DNA from: VRUE01 sp963812335
GTDB taxonomy: Bacteria > Actinomycetota > Thermoleophilia > Solirubrobacterales > 70-9
Direction of reading: 5' to 3'
Length of the DNA stretch: 64,000 bases
NCBI GenBank assembly: GCA_963812335.1
Contig: CAWEUU010000005.1
Location: forward strand, 124,001-188,000
Both the position numbers and the translations under genes were made by a program. The notes under the pieces were generated by a model. The model ran no database searches and was not told where the DNA came from. It saw only the letters and a program-made list of their open reading frames with translations. This document shows, one piece after another, positions 44,745 through 53,007 of this stretch; position 1 is the stretch's first letter; every line of letters begins with the position of its first letter.

Positions 44745-46937
44745 TCAGTCGCCGCGGTCGGCCTGGGCAGACAGCGAGCGCCAGGCTCGCTCGGCCTCGC
44801 TCAGCGGCAGGCTGAGGCTGCGGTCGCCGGCGGCTATCTCAATCGTCTCGCCGCCTACCTTGCCCAGGTGGAGGACGGCGACGTCTTCGTCGGCGAGGCT
44901 CTCGAGCTTCTCCCGCTCGCCGCTGATCAGGAAGCCGCCCGGGCCCTCGCCGAACAGGGCCTCCTCGGGCGCGCAGCCGCGCTCGCGCAGGTGCTGGAGG
45001 TCGACGCTGCAGCCGAGACCGCCGCCGATCGCCGCCTCGGCGAGGGCGCAGGCGAGCCCGCCGTCGCTGACGTCGTGGGCGGAGGCGAGCTTGCCGGCGC
45101 GGACGGCGGCGCGCACCGCGGCGCAGGCGGCGGCGACCGCGGCGATATCGGGCTGGGGGAGGCCGGTATCGAGCTCCCCGCGTTGCTTGGCCAGCTCGCT
45201 TCCTTCCAGGGTCGGTTCGAAGGGGCCGAGCAGGGCGATCGCATCGCCCTCGGCGACGAAGGCGCTCGGTGCGGCCAGTTCGGCGTCGGGCAGCTCGCCG
45301 ACCATGCCGACGACCGGGGTCGGGTAGATCGGGCCTTCCGGGCCCTCGTTGTAGAGCGAGACGTTGCCGCCGACGACCGGCACGCCGAGCGCCTCGCAGG
45401 CCTCGGCCAGGCCCTGCACCGAGCGGTCGAGCTGCCAGGCGGGAACCGGCTTCTCCGGGTTGCCGAAGTTGAGGCAGTTGGTCAGGCCGAGCGGCTCGGC
45501 GCCGGCGCAGGCGAGGTTCTGGGCGCACTCGAGCACCGCCTCGACCGTGCCCGCATAGGGATCGCAGGCGACCCGCCGCCCGTTGCCGTCGATCGAGATC
45601 GCGATCGCCGCATCGGCCTCGGGAATCGCCAGCACCGCCGCGTCGGCGCCCTCCGGCCGCCGCGCGGTACGCGAGCCGACGATCGAGTCGTACTGCTCGA
45701 ATGCCCAACGCTTCGAGGCGACGCTGGCCGAGCCGAGCAGGGCGAGCAGCGTCTCGGCCGGGGTCGCGCCGGCGCGCAGGCTCACCCGGTTGCCGTAGAT
45801 CCACCCCTCAGGCTCGGCCGGCTCGAGGTCGTAGAGCGGACAGCCGTCGACCAGCGCCTCGACCGGCATCTCACCGGCGATCTCGCCGCCGCGCAGCACC
45901 CGCACCAAGCCGCTGCCGGTGATTGCGCCGATCTCGGCGCCACCGGTCTGCCATTTCTCGCAGACCGCGATCACCTCGGCGACCCGGCCGGGCTCGACCA
46001 CGGCGAGCATCCGCTCCTGCGACTCGGAAACCATGATCTCGAACGGCTCCATGTCGGCCTCGCGCAGCGGCACCTTGGCGACGTCGATGTCGATCCCGAC
46101 GCCGCCGGCCGAGGCCATCTCACTCGCCGAGGAGGTCAGCCCGGCTGCGCCGAGGTCCTGCAGCGAGACGAGCAGGCCCCTGCCTAGCAGCTCGAGGCAG
46201 CACTCGAGCACCTTCGACTCCTCGAACGGGTCGCCGATCTGCACCGTCGGCCGCTTCGCTTCATCGCCCTCGCCGAGCTCGGCCGAGGCCAGCACCGAGG
46301 CGCCGCCGATCCCGTCGCGCCCGGTCGAGGCGCCGATCAGGATGACCGCGTTGCCGACCCCGGCGGCGGCGGCGCGGACCATCCCGTCGCGCTCGGCGAT
46401 CCCGACGCACATCGCGTTGACCAAGCAGTTGTGCTCGTAGGGGGGCTCGAAGTAGATCTCGCCGCCGACCGTCGGCACACCGATGCTGTTGCCGTAGTGG
46501 CCGATGCCGCGCACGGCGCCGTCGAGCAGATGGCGCGAGCGCACCGAGTCAAGCTCGCCGAAGCGCAGGGAGTCGAGGATCGCGATCGGTCGCGCGCCGA
46601 GCGCGAAGACGTCGCGCAGGATGCCGCCGACCCCGGTTGCCGCGCCCTGGAAGGGCTCAACCGCGCTCGGGTGGTTGTGCGACTCGACCTTGAAGGCGAT
46701 CGCATGCCCCTCGCCGATGCTGACCGCGCCGGCGTTCTCGCCCGGCCCCATCACCACTCGCTCGCCCTCGGTCGGCAGCCGGCGCAGCAGTTTGCGCGAG
46801 TGCTTGTAGGCGCAGTGCTCGGACCAGAGCAGGCTGAACATGGCCAGCTCGACCCCGTTCGGCTCGCGCCCCAGCTTCGCGCAGATCAGCTCGAACTCCG
46901 GGTCGGTAAGCCCCAACTCCCTGTGTGGGGAAGACAT
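44745..46937 (-). CDS. purL: Phosphoribosylformylglycinamidine synthase, large subunit PurL (small type)
   Basis: A 730-residue synthetase needing PurS and PurQ, both encoded upstream. MSSPHRELGLTDPEFELICAKLGREPNGVELAMFSLLWSEHCAYKHSRKLLRRLP is the conserved N-terminus; SHNHPSAVEPFQGAATGVGGILRDVFALGARPIA, IGASTGRDGIGGASVLAS, VSLQDLGAAGLTSSASEM, ILIGAS-like and VVGGNVSLYNEGPEGPIYPTPVVGMVGEL follow. The start MSSPHR is used because upstream sequence is antisense to purQ promoter-type DNA. Reaction: FGAR plus glutamine and ATP to FGAM. Confidence 0.97.
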   Translation of the reverse strand: MSSPHRELGLTDPEFELICAKLGREPNGVELAMFSLLWSEHCAYKHSRKLLRRLPTEGERVVMGPGENAGAVSIGEGHAIAFKVESHNHPSAVEPFQGAATGVGGILRDVFALGARPIAILDSLRFGELDSVRSRHLLDGAVRGIGHYGNSIGVPTVGGEIYFEPPYEHNCLVNAMCVGIAERDGMVRAAAAGVGNAVILIGASTGRDGIGGASVLASAELGEGDEAKRPTVQIGDPFEESKVLECCLELLGRGLLVSLQDLGAAGLTSSASEMASAGGVGIDIDVAKVPLREADMEPFEIMVSESQERMLAVVEPGRVAEVIAVCEKWQTGGAEIGAITGSGLVRVLRGGEIAGEMPVEALVDGCPLYDLEPAEPEGWIYGNRVSLRAGATPAETLLALLGSASVASKRWAFEQYDSIVGSRTARRPEGADAAVLAIPEADAAIAISIDGNGRRVACDPYAGTVEAVLECAQNLACAGAEPLGLTNCLNFGNPEKPVPAWQLDRSVQGLAEACEALGVPVVGGNVSLYNEGPEGPIYPTPVVGMVGELPDAELAAPSAFVAEGDAIALLGPFEPTLEGSELAKQRGELDTGLPQPDIAAVAAACAAVRAAVRAGKLASAHDVSDGGLACALAEAAIGGGLGCSVDLQHLRERGCAPEEALFGEGPGGFLISGEREKLESLADEDVAVLHLGKVGGETIEIAAGDRSLSLPLSEAERAWRSLSAQADRGD

Positions 46938-46962
46938 CAACCGCCGCCTCCTCCCGCCGGGG

Positions 46963-47592
46963 TCATGCGAGGGCTCCTGCAACCAACTCGAACACCCGTA
47001 GCCCATCCGTCGACCCCGTCATCGCGTCGACCGCGTGCTCGGGGTGGGGCATCAGGCCGAGCACGTTGCCGGCGGCGTTGCGCACTCCGGCTATGTCTCT
47101 CAGCGAGCCGTTCGGGTTGTGGCCGGGCGCGTAGCGGAAGGCCACCTGCCCGTTGCGCTCGAGCTCGTCGAGCATCGCCTCCGGCGCCCAGTACCGCCCT
47201 TCCCCGTGCTTGGCCGGGATCGACAACGTCTCACCAGCCACTTGCAGCTCGACCTGGCGGCAGACGAAGCGCAGGCTCTCGTTGACGAGCAGGGCGCCGG
47301 GCAGCAGGTCGGTCTCGCAGAGGACCTGGAAGCCGTTGCAGATGCCCAGCACAGGGCCGCCGGCCGCGGCGAACTCGGAGACCGCCTCCATCGCCGGCGA
47401 GAAACGGGCGATCGCGCCGGCGCGCAGGTAGTCGCCGTAGGAGAATCCGCCGGGCACGACGATCGCGTCGATCCCATCGAGGTCGCGGCTCTCGTGCCAG
47501 ACCAGCCGGGCCTCGCCGCCCGCCAGCTCGCAGGCGTGCAGGGCGTCCCGCTCGTCGCAGGAGCCGGGGAACTGCAGAACTCCCCACCTCAT
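46963..47592 (-). CDS. purQ: Phosphoribosylformylglycinamidine synthase, glutaminase subunit PurQ
   Basis: A 209-residue class I glutamine amidotransferase. RWGVLQFPGSCDERDALHACELAGGEARLVWH begins the fold, PGGFSYGDYLRAGAIARFSP carries the oxyanion region, LGICNGFQVLCETDLLPGALL has the nucleophile Cys, and GLMPHPEHAVD has His and Glu of the triad. It overlaps purS by 4 bp and lies 25 bp before purL. Confidence 0.97.
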   Translation of the reverse strand: MRWGVLQFPGSCDERDALHACELAGGEARLVWHESRDLDGIDAIVVPGGFSYGDYLRAGAIARFSPAMEAVSEFAAAGGPVLGICNGFQVLCETDLLPGALLVNESLRFVCRQVELQVAGETLSIPAKHGEGRYWAPEAMLDELERNGQVAFRYAPGHNPNGSLRDIAGVRNAAGNVLGLMPHPEHAVDAMTGSTDGLRVFELVAGALA

Positions 47593-47810
47593 ATCTCTTC
47601 GATCTCGAAGTCCTCGATCAGCGGGTTGGCGAGCAGCTTCTCGCAGAGGGCCGGCAGCTGCGCGGGGTCCTCGGCCTCGAGCTCGACCATGCGCCCGACC
47701 CGCACGTGCTCCACCCCCTCGAAGCCGAGCGCCGGCAGCGCCCGCTCGACCGCCTTGCCCTGCGGGTCGAGGATCCCCTCCTTGGGCCGGATCAGAACGC
47801 GCGCCTTCAC
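47589..47810 (-). CDS. purS: Phosphoribosylformylglycinamidine synthase, PurS subunit
   Basis: A 73-residue protein matching PurS: ARVLIRPKEGILDPQGKAVERALPALGFEGVEHVRVGRMVELE..., ending LLANPLIEDFEIEEI. It bridges PurL and PurQ. It is the first gene of the purS-purQ-purL operon; its stop overlaps the purQ start (ATGA). Confidence 0.96.
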   Translation of the reverse strand: MKARVLIRPKEGILDPQGKAVERALPALGFEGVEHVRVGRMVELEAEDPAQLPALCEKLLANPLIEDFEIEEI

Positions 47811-47863
47811 AGGCGCAATCTAGCGTTCGCCGCGGCTAGGCCGCTCCTGGGGAAGGGAGCTCC

Positions 47864-48475
47864 TCAGCCCGCGACATGCGCGCAGATCACGTAGGCCTCG
47901 AGCGCCCACTCCTCGCTCGTAGCCGTGTGCTCATGGGCTTGGGCAATCCATTGCGTGTCCGAGACGTGCTGTGGCCCTGCCTTCAACGGTTCGATTGCGG
48001 AGATCGGTCCGCTCAGGTTGAGAGAAAGATGGTCGTCCACCATCGTCCCGTCGGCGCCCGGGTCTCCGTAGATGTATGCGCCCCCGCCGAGCACCCGCTT
48101 TCCATCGGGGCACCTGGCCACCGACGTCTTGTAGGTCGTCGAGTCCGACGGGCCGCGCTCCGAGACGATCTCCAAGTCACTGAGGCCGGGTGGCCCAGGC
48201 CTTCCCTCGTTGCCCCTTGGGCCGACGGGGCCGGGCGGCCCCGGTGTGCCGGCAACGGCCGCGGTGGACCTGCTCCGGGCGATCTTGATCGCCCGGATGG
48301 AACGCTTGTTTGCGGCCTTGCCGATGCGGAGCGCCCTCTTGACCGCCGCGGCGAGGTCGGCGGACGTGTGGGCGATCGGTTGCGCGGCGGGAGCGCCCAC
48401 GAGCACCATCGTCACCAGTACAGCGAGGGCCCCGGTCACCCCCACCCTCTTTCGACTACGCGACACCGAGAACAC
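47864..48475 (-). CDS. Secreted protein with a short collagen-like segment
   Basis: A 203-residue exported protein. Signal peptide VGVTGALAVLVTMVLVGAPAAQPIA; a basic helical region (AAAVKRALRIGKAANKRSIRAIKIARSR); a collagen-like Gly-x-y run (TPGPPGPVGPRGNEGRPGPPG); then a C-terminal domain of about 100 residues with two Cys (VARCPDGKRVLGGGAYI and YVICAHVAG). This plan is shared by many actinobacterial exported proteins of unknown role. Its start overlaps the preceding FAD-hydrolase gene by 20 bp. Confidence 0.8.
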   Translation of the reverse strand: MFSVSRSRKRVGVTGALAVLVTMVLVGAPAAQPIAHTSADLAAAVKRALRIGKAANKRSIRAIKIARSRSTAAVAGTPGPPGPVGPRGNEGRPGPPGLSDLEIVSERGPSDSTTYKTSVARCPDGKRVLGGGAYIYGDPGADGTMVDDHLSLNLSGPISAIEPLKAGPQHVSDTQWIAQAHEHTATSEEWALEAYVICAHVAG

Positions 48476-50693
48476 GGTTTGCCTCCTTGCCTTGGTCGGA
48501 CCGGGTCCCCGGGTCGCTCGTCGCTCTTGCGATGAAGTCGGTTAGGAGCTGCTCGACCTGGTCTGCGCGGTCGACGAAGGGCCAGTGTCCGCTGTCGTCG
48601 AGAACCTGTACCTCGGCGTCCGGGAACGCCTCTCGCTGTCGCTCGGCCATCGAAGCGGGCAGGTACGGGTCCCGCGCTCCCCAGACGACCAGGGCAGGGA
48701 TTCTCCTTGGCCGCAGCGCCGCGGCCCACTGACGCCCGACCTCATCCAGGTCACCGACGGACCGGAAGAGGCTCAGGATTCCGCTACGGGTGTTGGTGTC
48801 GAGATCCTCGTACATGCGATCCACGAACGGTCTCGGCAGGGGGCGAGAGGCCCCGCGTCGCAGGACCGCCCGGAAGGTGCCGCGAGACAGCACCGCCATC
48901 GACAGCTCGCCGACGCCCGGGGTGCGCCAAACCCGGGCCATGGTGTGCCAGTGGTACGCGATCGGGACTCCGGCGCACAGCAGCGTGACGCTGAGCACCC
49001 GCTCGGGATGGTCGATCGCCCACGCCAGGCCCCACGGGCCGCCGAAGTCGTGGAGGACGAGGTGGGCGCGCTCGATCGCCAGCTCGTCGAGGACCCGACC
49101 GAGAAATTCAGAGTGGCCACGGATGCTGTGGTCGACGCCCCCGGGGCTGCGGGCCCTGCCAAAACCGGGCGCGTCCCAGGCGACCGCTCGGCTCTGTCTT
49201 CCGGCGGAGGAGAGCAGCGGTTCGAAGTCTGCTCCTGAGCCCGGGACCCCGTGGACGAATACCACCGCCTGGTCCTCTTCGGGGGGCCCCGCTTCCCGCA
49301 GTGGCGTGGACACTCCGTCGACCCGCAGCGTCCGCCGTCGAACCGGGGTCGGCGGGGGTTTGCCCGGCCACGCGGGCGAGGCGCGCCGGAGGCCCAGTGC
49401 CCGCAGGGCGACGGAGGGACTCATCAGCCGGCTCGGCCGGTCGAGCATCAGGGCGACCCGGCCGAAGGCGGCGACCATGTCGCCGTCCGACTCCGCGTTC
49501 GCCTGAACCCGCTCGGTATACGTGTGCCCCAGGCGCACGGAGAGCGGCCGCTTGCCCCCCACCTCCGGCAGCGCCAGGTCGCCCTCTATCGCCATCTGCC
49601 AGGCATGGTCCACAATCCGCGAAGCGGCCCGGAGCTGGCGGCGTCTCAGGCCCCGCTCTCCGCGCCGGAGATTTTCGCTCAGGGCTTCCGCCTCGACGGC
49701 CCCGACCGTCATCCCCTGCCCGTAGAGGGGGTTGAAGCTGCAGATCGCGTCGCCCGCCACGAGCAGGCCGTCGGGGAAGCGACGCAGGCGCTCGTAGTGG
49801 CGCCTGAGATTCGCCGGCGTGCCGTGGGAGACGATCGGACCGAGTGGCTCCCCGTCGCGCAGCGCCCTGAGCAGATCGGGCGGAGCCACGTCTTCCATGA
49901 ACGTCTCGAAGCCCTCCACGTCGGTGGGGGGCCTCTGCTCGCCGTAGCCGGCCAGGGTCAGCAGCCAGCGCCCTTCCTCTTGAGCGAAGAGGGAAAAGGC
50001 CCGCGGCCTTCCAGGGCGGGGCCCGATCAGGGTGAGCCGGTCGGCTACCGCGCCGTCTGGCAGCTCGTAGGGACGGCTCGCGTAGCCGACGTCTATCTCA
50101 AGCCGTGACTCGGCAGGCCGCTCGTAGCCGAGCGCCTCCAGCCACGCCGGGACCTGCGCAGAGCGACCGGTCGCGGCAAGGGTCAGGTCGGCGGGCAGGG
50201 CGGATTCGTCCTCGCCGCGGCGGATCGTGACGCCGGTCACGCGGCGGCGGTCGGGCGTGGCAACCAGGCCGCGAGCCTCGCAGCCCTCTCGCAGCTTGAC
50301 GTTGCTCAACTCACGGATCCGGCGCCGCACATGTCCTTCGATGAAGGGTCGGCTGGCCGTCACCGCCGTGATTCCCAGTGCGGCCCGCGCCAGCCGGTGG
50401 CCGGCCACCTCAAACCGCGCGTCCGCGTACGGGGCGTAGGTTGGCGCGCCGGCGTCAATCATCTCCTCGGTGATGCCTGGCAGCAGGCTCTCGAACGCCT
50501 CTTGCCCACGTGCAATCAGGGCATGACAGTGGCGGCCTTGGGGCACGGATCGCCTGCCGTCGGTTCCCCGCGGGAAGGCGTCGCGGTCGATCACAGTCAC
50601 GTGCTCATAGGAACCGGCCAAAGCCCGGGCCGCGAGCAGTCCGGCGACGCTTCCGCCGATCACGATCGCGTGCTCTCGTCTTGTATCGCTCAT
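48456..50693 (-). CDS. FAD-dependent monooxygenase fused to an epoxide-hydrolase-like alpha/beta hydrolase
   Basis: A 745-residue two-module protein. Residues about 1-440: FAD oxidoreductase with IVIGGSVAGLLAARALAG and the distal GLLVAGDAICSFNPLYGQGMTVGAVEAEAL motif, resembling squalene-epoxidase/PHBH-type hydroxylases. Residues about 465-735: alpha/beta hydrolase with HGVPGSG oxyanion loop, nucleophile in LHDFGGPWG (Asp549), acid Asp675 (GARDPYLP) and His703 (DSGHWPF). An Asp nucleophile points to epoxide hydrolase or dehalogenase rather than esterase. No signal or membrane segment. It is downstream of the ATPase gene and the 29-nt element. The natural substrate is unknown; a terpenoid or polyprenyl epoxide is plausible. 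Confidence 0.88.
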   Translation of the reverse strand: MSDTRREHAIVIGGSVAGLLAARALAGSYEHVTVIDRDAFPRGTDGRRSVPQGRHCHALIARGQEAFESLLPGITEEMIDAGAPTYAPYADARFEVAGHRLARAALGITAVTASRPFIEGHVRRRIRELSNVKLREGCEARGLVATPDRRRVTGVTIRRGEDESALPADLTLAATGRSAQVPAWLEALGYERPAESRLEIDVGYASRPYELPDGAVADRLTLIGPRPGRPRAFSLFAQEEGRWLLTLAGYGEQRPPTDVEGFETFMEDVAPPDLLRALRDGEPLGPIVSHGTPANLRRHYERLRRFPDGLLVAGDAICSFNPLYGQGMTVGAVEAEALSENLRRGERGLRRRQLRAASRIVDHAWQMAIEGDLALPEVGGKRPLSVRLGHTYTERVQANAESDGDMVAAFGRVALMLDRPSRLMSPSVALRALGLRRASPAWPGKPPPTPVRRRTLRVDGVSTPLREAGPPEEDQAVVFVHGVPGSGADFEPLLSSAGRQSRAVAWDAPGFGRARSPGGVDHSIRGHSEFLGRVLDELAIERAHLVLHDFGGPWGLAWAIDHPERVLSVTLLCAGVPIAYHWHTMARVWRTPGVGELSMAVLSRGTFRAVLRRGASRPLPRPFVDRMYEDLDTNTRSGILSLFRSVGDLDEVGRQWAAALRPRRIPALVVWGARDPYLPASMAERQREAFPDAEVQVLDDSGHWPFVDRADQVEQLLTDFIARATSDPGTRSDQGKEANRVLGVA

Positions 50694-50738
50694 CTCGCCC
50701 CCTTGCGCTCGCTTTCCGGCAAGGGTGCGCCCGCGGAC

Positions 50739-50767
50739 TGCTCATCCGCCAGGTCATTCTCTGCTCA
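50739..50767 (-). promoter_or_regulatory. 29-nt conserved element, copy A (upstream of the FAD-hydrolase gene)
   Basis: This sequence between the ATPase stop and the FAD-hydrolase start matches 54301-54329 in 25 of 29 positions. Both copies begin and end with TGCTCA (TGAGCA on the transcribed strand), giving direct repeats 17 nt apart around a core CCGCCAGG. A shared promoter or operator is inferred. Confidence 0.55.
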
Positions 50768-50779
50768 CCTTCCCGGCGC

Positions 50780-52906
50780 TCAGCCCTCGGGCCCGTAGAG
50801 CTCGCGCTGCCAGAGCCACTCGACCGCTCGCTCGATCCCCCTCGTGAGGTGACGGCGGTAGGTGCTGAACGGCAGGTCGAGCGCCTCGGCGGCGAGCTCC
50901 TGTGTACGGGCGGGACGCACGTAGGTGCGGGCGAGCGCCCGATGCAGCTTTTCGTCGCGGGAATCGGCTCGCAGGTTGTCGATCGCTTCGCCGAGCAGGT
51001 CGCGCAGATCCTCCGGGTCGGGTTGATCGCCCGCGTGATCGCGGAGGGCTCGCGAGCGCATAAGCGGGTTGTCGGCCAGCGCCTGCGGATGGTGGAGCTC
51101 GCGCAGGGCTTCGCGCGTCGACTCCGCGAACTCGAGCCGCGAGAGGGCCAGGACCGGCGCGTTGGACGGTCCCGCGGCCGGATCGAATTCGAGCCCGGTC
51201 TCGCGCTCGCCCATCAGTTCGAGCCACTGCTCGGCGTCTACCCGGCGCCAGTCGTGCGCGAAGACGCCGCGCCGGGCGCCTCCCTGGTCGAAATCCGCCT
51301 CTGTCGCGCGCTGGTAGTCGATATAGGACATCAACGGAGCGGCGGCATCGGCGTCCGGGAAGAGCGCGATGAAGTCCCAGCTCAGCCGCGGGCGGCTGAG
51401 CGCGTGATACGGCTGGACCACGCTTGCGAGGTTCTGCGTCGGTGAGGCCTCCCCGTAGCGCTCGTCGTCGACCAGGAAACGGGCCGCGAACACCTCCTCG
51501 CCGGGGCGGGGTGCGCTGTTTTGCAGCGCGAACTCCCACATCGAGGCGGCACCGGGGTCCGCGGCGAGGTCACCGGCATCGGCTTCGTGCAGGGCAATGT
51601 GGGCGATGAAGCCGAGGGGCTGCTCGCTTCCCATCCGCGCGACAACGAACCCCTGCGGCTGGCGATTCATCCAGTGCTCCGCGATCGCCGCCGCCTCTCC
51701 TCCTTCGTGCCGCTCGACCATCGCGAGCAGCACGTCGCGGTCCGCCCGGCGCAACTCGTCGGCGTAGACCCGGTTGAAGGTCTCCCAGTCCCAGTACGAG
51801 CTGACCAGCGGGTTGGTGCGGTGCAGGAAGACGGTCTCCGAGACGGCCTGGCGCAGCGCCGGCCCCTCGCTGACCGCGATCCTCGCGATCAGGTGCGAGC
51901 GAACCCGCTGGTGTAGGTCGACGAACGAGGCCCGGTCGCGCCACCTGAGCTCGGCGTCGATCACGTCGCGGGCCAGGTCGTGCGGGAAAAGGCCGTGCGG
52001 TCCCTGCTCGACGAACGAGAGGGATCGGAGCCAGGCGAAGAGCTCCCCCGTGTCGGCGCCCGCCCCGGGCAGTGCCGCCCGCAGCAGCGTCTCGGTGGTG
52101 AACTGCGCCCGGGAGGCGGTCTGCAGCGCGTCCTTGTGCCGTTCGGAAGGAACATCCGCGGCGAAGCGCTTCACCAGTGGCGCCAGCACGTCGGGCGTTT
52201 CGGCGAGGTCGCGCGGTTCGGGGGCGGTGTCGGGGTCCGCCTGTGAGAGCACGTCGACGAACAGAGCCAGGGCCAGCGGGTGTCCGTGGGTCAGCTTAAG
52301 GGCCCTCTCGTGCAGCTCGGCGGGCACGCCCGCGAGTTCCAGGAAGGCGACCGTTTCGCTGCGTTCCAGATTTCGCAGCGCGATCGGGTGGATCGCCGAA
52401 CTCCACCCGGGATCGGCGAGCCAACCTTCGTCCGGCGGCCGGCGGCCGGCGAGCACGATCACGGAGTCGGCTGGGAGGCTGGGAAGGAAGGAGGTCCGCA
52501 GCCAGGCGTCAAGGCCCGCTATCGACTCGTGGGTATCGAGCAGAAGGGCCCGCCGAGGCCCTTGGGCGAGCGAGGTCTCGATCTCCTCGCCCTCACCGAG
52601 CCCGAGGGCCTGCCCGAGCGCCGAGGCGAACCCTGCCGGCGACGGTTCCACCGCCCGCAGGTCGAGACGTACCGGTGCGAGCCCCTCCCCTTCGGCCACG
52701 TCGGCGAACGCTTCGAGCAGAGCGGACTTCCCAATCCCGCCCGGTCCGTGGACGAAGTAGAAGACGAAGTCCCGCCCCGCACCGCTCAGTGAGCTTCGAA
52801 ACGATTCGATCTCGGTTCGACGCCCGACGAATCGATTTCGCCGAGCCTGCCCGAGCCTGTCGCCGACGGTCGGCTGTCTAGCGGCCCGTGACGCCCGGTT
52901 GGCCAT
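50780..52906 (-). CDS. STAND-like ATPase with C-terminal helix-turn-helix, putative regulator
   Basis: A 708-residue protein. After a short lead, FVGRRTEIESFRSSL starts an AAA/STAND NTPase domain; Walker A is GPGGIGKS (residues about 54-61), Walker B-like RRALLLDTHESIAGL, then VIVLAGRRPPDEGW and HGHPLALALFVDVL (GxP motif). The central part (about 330-640) is helical and unassigned. The end, ARTQELAAEALDLPFSTYRRHLTRGIERAVEWLW, looks like a sigma-region-4/LuxR-like helix-turn-helix. So an ATP-dependent transcription regulator is inferred. The start MANRASRAARQ directly follows the truncated purC copy. It precedes the FAD-hydrolase gene. Confidence 0.8.
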   Translation of the reverse strand: MANRASRAARQPTVGDRLGQARRNRFVGRRTEIESFRSSLSGAGRDFVFYFVHGPGGIGKSALLEAFADVAEGEGLAPVRLDLRAVEPSPAGFASALGQALGLGEGEEIETSLAQGPRRALLLDTHESIAGLDAWLRTSFLPSLPADSVIVLAGRRPPDEGWLADPGWSSAIHPIALRNLERSETVAFLELAGVPAELHERALKLTHGHPLALALFVDVLSQADPDTAPEPRDLAETPDVLAPLVKRFAADVPSERHKDALQTASRAQFTTETLLRAALPGAGADTGELFAWLRSLSFVEQGPHGLFPHDLARDVIDAELRWRDRASFVDLHQRVRSHLIARIAVSEGPALRQAVSETVFLHRTNPLVSSYWDWETFNRVYADELRRADRDVLLAMVERHEGGEAAAIAEHWMNRQPQGFVVARMGSEQPLGFIAHIALHEADAGDLAADPGAASMWEFALQNSAPRPGEEVFAARFLVDDERYGEASPTQNLASVVQPYHALSRPRLSWDFIALFPDADAAAPLMSYIDYQRATEADFDQGGARRGVFAHDWRRVDAEQWLELMGERETGLEFDPAAGPSNAPVLALSRLEFAESTREALRELHHPQALADNPLMRSRALRDHAGDQPDPEDLRDLLGEAIDNLRADSRDEKLHRALARTYVRPARTQELAAEALDLPFSTYRRHLTRGIERAVEWLWQRELYGPEG

Positions 52907-52921
52907 CGAGCACCAGCCTAG

Positions 52922-52999
52922 CGCGCTCCGTGACCCGCTCGTAGACTCGACGTACTTGGCCCGCGTCTGCTCGATCACGTCGGCCGGGAGCTCCGGCGC
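52922..52999 (-). pseudogene. Truncated copy of the purC 3' end
   Basis: Seventy-eight bases here match the purC 3' end at 54628-54706 almost base for base (encoded PELPADVIEQTRAKYVE in both), with one single-base deletion and a few substitutions. It lies directly upstream of the intact STAND-like ATPase gene, where the full purC would be if the segment were a tandem duplication. It has no coding role and marks a duplication boundary. Confidence 0.9.
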
Positions 53000-53007
53000 C
53001 GTTGGGC

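Noticed and set aside
48196..48260. Possible tandem repeat or CRISPR-like periodicity
   Set aside because: It is the Gly-x-y collagen-like coding segment of the secreted protein; there are no spacers and no repeat of constant sequence.
50694..50738. Possible short open frame before the FAD-hydrolase gene
   Set aside because: Too short and without a ribosome site; the stretch is leader sequence after the 29-nt element.
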